From Leishmania mexicana MHOM/GT/2001/U1103 (Eukaryota; Euglenozoa; Kinetoplastea; Trypanosomatida; Trypanosomatidae): DNA of 64,000 nt. The notes beneath the pieces were generated by a model. It had not been told where the DNA came from. It did not search any database and was given only the letters and a program-made list of their open reading frames with translations. The stretch is from positions 410,594 through 474,593 of the forward strand of contig NC_018321.1 of the NCBI RefSeq assembly GCF_000234665.1, written 5' to 3'. Below, in pieces: positions 61,801 through 64,000 of this stretch. A program made the position numbers and the translations under genes. Within the stretch, counting starts at the first letter, position 1, and every line of letters starts with the position of its first letter.

Positions 61801-64000
61801 GGGGAGAGGCTCGAGAAGGCGGGTCAGCCCATGCGTGCTGTGCAAGTCCTGCACCATTACGCCAACCTGCCTGTTGTCGCCACGTCCTTCACGACCACGG
61901 CGGTGAAGTTCAAGCAGCAGCTGAGTCTCGAGATGCTGCGCCGTCTGATTCGCAACTTGTCTAGCGAGAAGGACCTACGCGAAGTGCACGCCTGCGTGCA
62001 GACAGCGCTGCGGAACGACCTGTGGCTGGCGCGCTGCGCCGCAACGCGGCGGATGAGTGCGGTGTCGCCGACCTCCTCATTCTCGGCGTCACCGTCTGCC
62101 GCGGCTGCGTCGTCGTCGTGGCCGCTGCGAAATCAGCTGGCGATGGATGGTGCTGCCCCGCGCGGTTCCATGCTCACCGCACAGGAGCTCGGTCCGTCGC
62201 TGTCGCACTACCAGGTGGATCTGCTGCTTCTAAATGTTGCATGCCGGCGTCGCCTGGCCCATGTGCTGCTGCAACGTGCGCCGCTTGCACACCGGCCCTC
62301 ACCGGTCACTGTCGCCTCGGCCACGCCGGACGTGTCTGCGCCGCTCGCAGACGCGACAGCGTCCAACTCGGCACCGTCGTGGACGTCGGACGCGGTGCGG
62401 CCCCCCACCAACACGCTTTCACTTCCCATCGAGGTTGGTAGGACACCTCGCCGTGCCGCAACGGATGTCGTAGAGGACGAGAAGGCCTCCGGCACAGATC
62501 CCCATTCGCCGGCCAGCTCGTCCATAACGCGCCAGCCCAGCGACTTTCCAGCTACGGCTGCGGCTCCGTTGTCCGCCCGGAGCGGCGCTGACTCAACAGC
62601 AGGAGCAGCAGCAAAGAGCTGCACCGGTGACGGTGCAGGCTGTCGTCATGACTCCACAGAAAGCGGGTGCGTAGACAGAAGCGACACTTTGCCGGCGCGG
62701 GAGCAGCGCGCCAAGATGGACGAGGCGGCCACTACGGCGATGGAGGAGTCCGTGGAGGGGAGGGAGGAGGGCGTTCTCTCGCTCGACAGCATCACAGGGA
62801 AGACGGCGATGTTTGCCGAGTACTACCTGCTCGAGCAAGCTGTCGCAGTCACCTGCTACGTGCCATCCGTATGGAGAGAGTTCGGGCTCGTCTTGTTCGA
62901 TGTCTGTATGGCCATTCACGCGGAGTGTAGGTCGACAGGGGACGAGGAGACGAAGCAGAACTTCCTGGCACAGTCGGCCAAGGCGATTCACGGCCTGCAG
63001 CTTGCAGCGCAGCTTTGGCGCAGCCAGTCAGAGTCGGTCTTCAGCCGCGGTATCGGCCCCTTCCCCGCCACGATGCCGCGTCGCCACGGGCATGCACGAA
63101 CGGCGTTGCCCTCGGCCCACTTGCTCTTAAAGGCGCTGTACTTGGCAGTCACGTGCGAGGTCATTGTACAGGACGACGCGCGGGCTGCAGCCGGCGCCAC
63201 CGAAGCAACAACAGCGGCGGCGGCCGCCGCAGCGGTGGTGACGACTTCAAGTGTGTCGCTCGCCCCTTTCTCTGCATCTTCGCCGGCGCCGCTGCCGTCA
63301 TCGTTGGGAGCCGGCAGCAAGACTGCGAAGGACGCAGAGGAGGCGGAGATGGCAAGCGGCACAGGCGGTGGCGGTCGCACTTGTAGCGTGTTCACGACTC
63401 CACGGGCCTTGTCTGCGAGTCAGCGCACAGAGCAGCCTCGCGCGGGAGCGTGTGAAGCTGAGACGGCAGCGGGGACCAAGGCGGAGAACAGTAGGGGCCC
63501 GACGGGCATCGAGAGTGGCGCCGACACCACAGGGCAGCCTTATCCACATTCGGCCTCGCAGCCGCAGCCGACCGCTGCTGCTGCCGCCGTTACCGAGCAA
63601 CAGGGTGGCTTTGCCTGCCTAGACTTTTCTCCCCCTTCGTACCTGCAGTGGGCCGCCGTCGCTCCGTTCCTGCTGGCGGCCGCTACCCATCACCACAGTC
63701 TGTACGCGGCATTGCGGGACATGTGCGTGCAGTCGCGCGACATGCTGCGCCAGCTGGTGTTCCCCCTCATCGCAATGTTCGAGCATGGATTTGGGACCAT
63801 GCCTGCGCCGCAGGCCAGTCACCCTCGGTATCGCAGAGCCTCTACTGCTGAGGAGGCGCCTGCGGCGACAGCTTCGCGTCACCTCACCAGCACCTTCGTT
63901 GCTTTGGGGAGTGAAGGGCAGGAGGGTGGGCGGCAGCAGCAGAGGAGCGGACTCGAAGCTTCTGCGCGCGTGTTTGAGGGTGAGGACGGCGACGAGCAAG
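46864..64000 (+). CDS. Giant TOR-family PIKK, 5' part (kinase domain beyond window)
   Basis: The frame is open from the first ATG to the window end: 5712 complete codons, no stop. Residues 1 to about 790 are largely disordered. Helical HEAT-like segments follow (about 795-985, 1888-1935, 2038-2080) between Ser/Ala/Thr/Pro-rich insertions. From about 2567 the sequence tracks the TOR HEAT region: 'LVELAVCDPEPLIRKCALESL' split as 'LAVCDPEPLIRKCALESL', then 'LCALAPLNPSSIFPRLRQVL', resembling mTOR 'DPDPDIRYCVLASL' and 'RLSSMNPAFVMPFLRKML'. The FAT domain begins near 4311: 'WRSWWEQFCLYLLQCSPDYC', 'LELLGFHRAAALEYVRLYE', 'ALSRWDYVQEAAHYAF' and 'CYVPSVWREFGLVLFDV' match successive mTOR FAT segments. 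The window ends about where mTOR reaches residue 1990, just before FRB and kinase. TOR kinases control growth and stress responses. By its size and insertions this is more likely the divergent fourth trypanosomatid TOR (TOR-like/TOR4) than TOR1-3. That paralogue choice is an inference. Confidence 0.82.
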   Translation, partial: MPSRLAHITTHFFNLPAAQDEPTYGAMRSAQELTSSTTSAMGAASAHRRNGGPLDGSRLMVTMRRGGGASGGSHIYAAGAAGRPSSSASSTVALTPLLSPASPASPMTTRWPTFSVSPGSSGGEPRSWTALAKARRALEDSSFGSPSSPVLPSAGIGADAVGMEAALPSLPTWSADARTWSASTGAGVAGKEAVSGVTGLVGSRHSSPRIGAAGYHSTQYSAAVSMSPTGKLSSSCRWAPPGTAVGHDRSTEGMPTGASGRDGDGVGDRGGPYSTSADPATTLVTEADGDLLVPPLMHFVEDEEVLRYVAGLLNRRRIDEVASAVEAVEHASAEDLSVPPKGLSRAVALQRDYVLSAPQSKSLHAFMMPSSGARSTMGHRRAHHSTLVSASDATRDAVKGAVAGDVGMAAQGRDRSRTASLGSQLHSRAEEEATAATMRSPNTGSANTGSPTSPLAATGSSLYLTALTRPLCDTGSSGVHLSCTSSGNAAASNQSAAHQRSGRSRRSHDAAKSGDSASPTTAALQGADTASGGRTAAADAAMASAPPIDLEGFCLAVRHNVFANYRTLPVHCAQRSYEQLPVRYRAGLDAISADVLQQQQQRDQQQGSTDAVSASDEVANVAVSTSVGGGGAVNMGHPRGGRSEGSSTGLSAAAPGAAGYVTEGCHDPVTFIGMGYYGSGGRGGAWPATMNLSGSIGAASTATTPAASPSWLSRGESMCLDTSVFPSLPSCAMEERAAATIASPVSAPTTSTPGGAAAPGPMGSPLPSSSPTSAVTTTSATIGDAAAGAGLVSRVALLHHVQQTIQSFIARGEREVALHFIMATAPYRFSGTTDSDRVLAFFNQIRFFLPSPRFGIVMLAMEAWRSLYRPSVGAGAADCTHMTLELLALIETYLCHGRTYAEYVSGLLMLRAVLALAMENSPLCSRTAAVLLQHRSLLQGRLPTFLLAVWLILMEFYTIDDTVLPPRRVLRDLAANAMQDLFTVALELHMTLPVQNVVANAVSVFFTGPQPQAQLGLSPLVAALSGEAAVSVEVDHRGGAEASNNSSVNADTTAAGVKAAHSLYSSASNNAGKSVDSEAMMLPLRTLDVPAAAAAVGVRGSGAPGAGAARSPSPSRPTPSTGNGVSDDTANATMAPLPPHRVPGAGGASAVASVCLSRDPTESRRSALRTGVAAPASPAPQAPASSYRAVAKWMWASVKRAARRLSHSTSMPSPSPALATTAAVDGRRDTAEAAGGTQDTFSSAPGRVFAPSAFDLPRRMASARTMAANRHPSPPLLVEVLEDIFRESMEADLSERAEAVARSAGSAQQQGLLSTTSAVAGGRWLVQSSSSPFSQVARRVSVTNSTAGGGRGTMLSSYHALWQPSAVGLPLLRSGSWAQRRQQRRSFSVTAAAATTLGLESSALSDPVWGDIPFDGTVSDRDTLWTLPLARALRAAGRPQTLEATVAASTLTLGAFLCAWRIAGFSDETDSDYAGSRASRHLSGMATATAASPGASPTEVSIVPSGEPPLPRYFGPASGGAGSGDANPFTEGVVLPLLTPESLVAAAGSGVLAGCRDSLGESASLPHPSPATGSSTAMPPGVGASSGVFGVSTGEPEKPVSMLPTTISALASRTGASRCRGRLLASTATDADPEWQSVESAATNVYVPPVAGVAPPIVGAARATTGAARDEVSAATPAVSTDMAALLAVPPLPDPRASPSLHVAQGAVGTAAAPGNGFDNTGADHVPPAGLLGAAAGAVATPDAAGLVASATVAGRQSGLPATIPTSTAGLCRARAPPTEVADVSVSDDSRSQVGARGGDGTARLTMAAPRPAMTSGTADGRLNVAAPVPQTPSLSFFLPSWAAARVMERCVRPCWDAIGPAALSSTADGARAATRHTSAVVVTKEAEILLSSVVPLLSQYYVDALSASTVTAATQVLVNRAIQSVKSLSQGLRDCSSHLGANSRGGAPTETTTRAGSGGTTLPSSSAPRESDVAPRDSDMGASHNGAEPPVSSPRAAAPTGTASASAATTTATASTPFASPFSAWPAEDSALVDGTELLNAILFMTTVAERYPAVYERMIHQRLYPLLHHILLLHNAAVEEPQLWLSMPPSSAAVAAHFKVGDRARAAPPLVPPPQQLCSSQSVTSPTAMEGEAVIQRVRLITARAMYQRLAMPALVLLAHNMPDDACARRCYPLVVRLAQLGLRRPFSMASVTTALCICAVYPPLSRVCQSELVRAMAVVLATPDDGLSDGDDDGADNAAAPTASREAEADGVRARHHSRRAPPQARPEDEPRGTREEDAIASKPAGPTRAAVLSPRPFPMTAATAAASQASLPRPSSRRAAPTTAIAATGSAAPPMWRSRLNLQLFFPCSTNVGHLRLPAASMRAARRRQAVQTRLVKHHCFRAMSLFYSSWEGTTLLFLEVCLPYLWHPDAQLRLECVQCCMRWLLSDCWHSTDQALLHHHAATPTASAGGVDAAPSTALTSFRNRVTAAVTRAPVRDPRTTANSGSSAKGGVHGTAALRCLTTLSAPAPTQTGQVRVPYRAPPRQTAEVLRNGVSSGPAVPTATARAPGMSICTVQHHGRTHVNALREVVHHLVELAVCDPEPLIRKCALESLSPETYPLLYPHEPFVHQLFTVLWDSYMPNRSRAAVLLCALAPLNPSSIFPRLRQVLVQYTEDLTNSIARLAAPSLPAKRSSALLPVAPPGHIHEDALFVLFQIASRLKQSTQLYLPQLLSIVSSVLRSGSSPRGSVLQALHFLVALREDSTEEQSALFAPFFDLVAQQLIDGDGDTARLLATVAALQSLLQQFTGSAHSSSQTLPMVVERLHSLLYRKPSVVTEFAMAVLQLLGTISSIEPWDAEAAPRAPALLRRPQNRYPLPPLSSSAGVLGRGRAVRSRWLDRDERADSAAEALAQLQKADRFAPFTARAWCDTVLRALMRTVSGYVNGTMSQTQGGLCTCLAAIMNILTNTVAIHHLELYLPTVLTLVIDLLEKRQTRWRDIETAYQSSAHNPHSSTTTATGRGDGAATAVGPAEVGKINDSSEAIRLLFLRRLFDLVLVAGRRIGPMYPLLNVFLRGSWKTMSPRGLVQCCEVLDALCWAVPDLLRDDCDVWIPSLLEALIQYDALVVTHRRAHEGVPDSAPAAANTSTGAVATGIAAGAAVTPTESEETPTAPANTSRNFSASANRMSPARHGSVVADANDSSSSPLKKPHTPSQSLHSAAVVDGTEEAPWEQQLKLVYQALTLCLTSLQPLVPPLEKRFVAVSLSECLKSSHVPRGEAVRRTAAPTAAAAPTDGRTEQGAGFDAEHSATLATSTPSSLQSLWPATGATTASAVFDLMADPHEELISFLNACVCRPLLEYMVHSNLSTVSMKLVKNLLSRLESLSAVHEEALQRLWGAMSRRTASLLSQPEGSGGLSWMPDVASGSATCPDGSVGSLAAPARAQLEVKLREARELLHLQCARQHEEGGGSANVSGCGAGTSSLTAFYAAPRSASEALWFNNAALSRMWVQSADRAVTVRRYFPFDAVHTSWETEGEVQLLGCLLVSAAWHHPPSTTAFATTLHTYFAQRFGPDSVAVAYVRCICSSYYNLCMPLASAHDEEMVVKWAVQQQQRVATTGSGSDAGTESDTSLTTVTRSAVMRGPGLHDAAGQMTREGSADVILRHPRSPVAQATAAAAPARRSTAASPKGGAALSGLSGMGSRAVSWEEDAPALTIARGEGTSASSSAAATAFAGASGTRATTRWAQSNSAAASLGSVLTTTAIVRGDSTSDMALARPMVTYPSMERLDSSSDGRRSAEMNTTVRFSDHDEDQDGNGRTWTDSHYTRHARSSNGGSAMPHRAHISHQQLSANQLHQPQYPLPTGTATSTPLCGPNSLPRTITAHSTNGADTSPSTTHNHSPTTATLAIPVEAGVGGSLDNYVNASAPVGLSGLRSGSGSGSSFYPGSFFTSAVAAEGRVGCDGGACSGVVNSTPHHHHPHASLGAGDGGPSADVEAVYGRGSSEAVPPAHASVGGGTGVHLTTPICRPFQLPHPQPFPTGQSHAPYPVSSRASPNVNLGPQPAASPTGSAGMLGVGSFTAASVDHPWGVLGLPASAFSPVGGVGGGAPGGPGGTPPPWRFASIAASVTAADVASPNSFTMPPSSGGVGGATFPFAVASHDAAAVQQQACRRLSPLVSHPPLHHHLSSGTMAAPATATMRSRGGSGNDLSGHQLQPPPVHQAQRQLPPSPFSAEASATSATTWTAAAGAVRSTTTTAAGAPPLRAEARVFTSAVQSPAATTQTDNDGPTSPAAAAASDRLGKEAATSPCVAREMAEACAAFASAHEAGEVTHKNSLIAYFELHRSISGHGWRSWWEQFCLYLLQCSPDYCIQACEPFARQHHIAFSYSELLPLALLSTLPSCTVAELVAWLRALRDFYAFHTDPSAPVPQQVASGVARVAHDIRLYHRTFFPPEVVSRVVDVWLPESVVAELANRSLNPPLRILYLEQDLARFFSWGCTALLMVSADDVASALERTLFVQDPRFQQWLSAVAATASEMRSRDSAVARSPGRRRRSCKPVVRSAAAVAKSSSSTIGILTPSALELLGFHRAAALEYVRLYEEQQLSERRDSRRGVATEEDEAAQCSPGSTSKDTAARHHSSAAAARLIVGAMRCHICLCDFEAVLRLWEVVKGRGAADTTTAMTSSSLSTDGCSEASDGDSGSAVVRNNCRRASSCVLSPETARYVVMSAQALSRWDYVQEAAHYAFGCASAGGLSWTTGAPQAVQEHTHKSGGPAANSAVTPHVQQLPQPPGNPRWAEDVGEEGRAEQFLDKVFSSDLPPGTDGTVELRAVDHTRESLLQRQMEVFVGAALVAAHDYDGAKRALTAVRDGLRDSYAVFHSDNNRVKLEWSSVFQQLSDLEEGMHALEQVPAAQEGMGAVPTCTESGGTSAAWPGAKLPALDREINGKLFPEATVRRLRNITCRPVSATTTILQLFMIIAVRSAIAPVTWQLDNVLALGERLEKAGQPMRAVQVLHHYANLPVVATSFTTTAVKFKQQLSLEMLRRLIRNLSSEKDLREVHACVQTALRNDLWLARCAATRRMSAVSPTSSFSASPSAAAASSSWPLRNQLAMDGAAPRGSMLTAQELGPSLSHYQVDLLLLNVACRRRLAHVLLQRAPLAHRPSPVTVASATPDVSAPLADATASNSAPSWTSDAVRPPTNTLSLPIEVGRTPRRAATDVVEDEKASGTDPHSPASSSITRQPSDFPATAAAPLSARSGADSTAGAAAKSCTGDGAGCRHDSTESGCVDRSDTLPAREQRAKMDEAATTAMEESVEGREEGVLSLDSITGKTAMFAEYYLLEQAVAVTCYVPSVWREFGLVLFDVCMAIHAECRSTGDEETKQNFLAQSAKAIHGLQLAAQLWRSQSESVFSRGIGPFPATMPRRHGHARTALPSAHLLLKALYLAVTCEVIVQDDARAAAGATEATTAAAAAAAVVTTSSVSLAPFSASSPAPLPSSLGAGSKTAKDAEEAEMASGTGGGGRTCSVFTTPRALSASQRTEQPRAGACEAETAAGTKAENSRGPTGIESGADTTGQPYPHSASQPQPTAAAAAVTEQQGGFACLDFSPPSYLQWAAVAPFLLAAATHHHSLYAALRDMCVQSRDMLRQLVFPLIAMFEHGFGTMPAPQASHPRYRRASTAEEAPAATASRHLTSTFVALGSEGQEGGRQQQRSGLEASARVFEGEDGDEQ

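Overview
The window looks like nuclear DNA of a trypanosomatid, most likely a Leishmania-type species (Leishmaniinae). The evidence is a GC-rich coding sequence, long intronless genes all on the + strand, and wide intergenic spacers full of pyrimidine tracts and microsatellites (TG/CA, TA, CCTG). The genes also carry long Ala/Ser/Thr/Pro/Gln-rich disordered insertions. The one-way layout fits a polycistronic unit processed by spliced-leader trans-splicing. I saw no strand switch, tRNA, rRNA or CRISPR. The species and chromosome cannot be fixed from the sequence alone.

Layout, left to right, all +: an LRR protein of the TCTE1/DRC5 family (flagellar nexin-dynein regulatory complex, 1725-3740); an LCLAT1/AGPAT-type lysophospholipid acyltransferase (4985-6418); the U5 snRNP helicase BRR2 (7137-14243); a formin with FH1-FH2 and three UBA-like helical segments (16764-21083); and a PCIF1/CAPAM-type N6-adenosine methyltransferase homologue (22876-26106). 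Next come a class I cyclic-nucleotide phosphodiesterase-fold protein that has lost key catalytic residues (28044-32807), a large disordered BTB/POZ-like protein (35459-40813), NatC subunit NAA35/Mak10 (41659-43884), and an 83-residue protein with one hydrophobic segment (45084-45335). Last is a giant open frame, truncated by the window edge, with TOR-type HEAT repeats and FAT domain (46864 to beyond 64000; 5712 codons in view, kinase domain not reached).

The neighbours do not form a functional operon, as expected for trypanosomatids. Two genes do touch mRNA biogenesis: BRR2 (spliceosome) and the PCIF1 homologue. The latter is an attractive candidate for N6 methylation of the first nucleotide of the trypanosomatid cap-4 on the spliced leader.

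The most notable items are the PCIF1 homologue, the oversized TOR-family protein, the apparent pseudo-phosphodiesterase, and the UBA-like plus formin architecture. Starts were chosen as the first in-frame ATG downstream of a plausible spliced-leader acceptor. Several longer frames upstream open only from GTG codons and run through CA-rich or pyrimidine-rich spacer.
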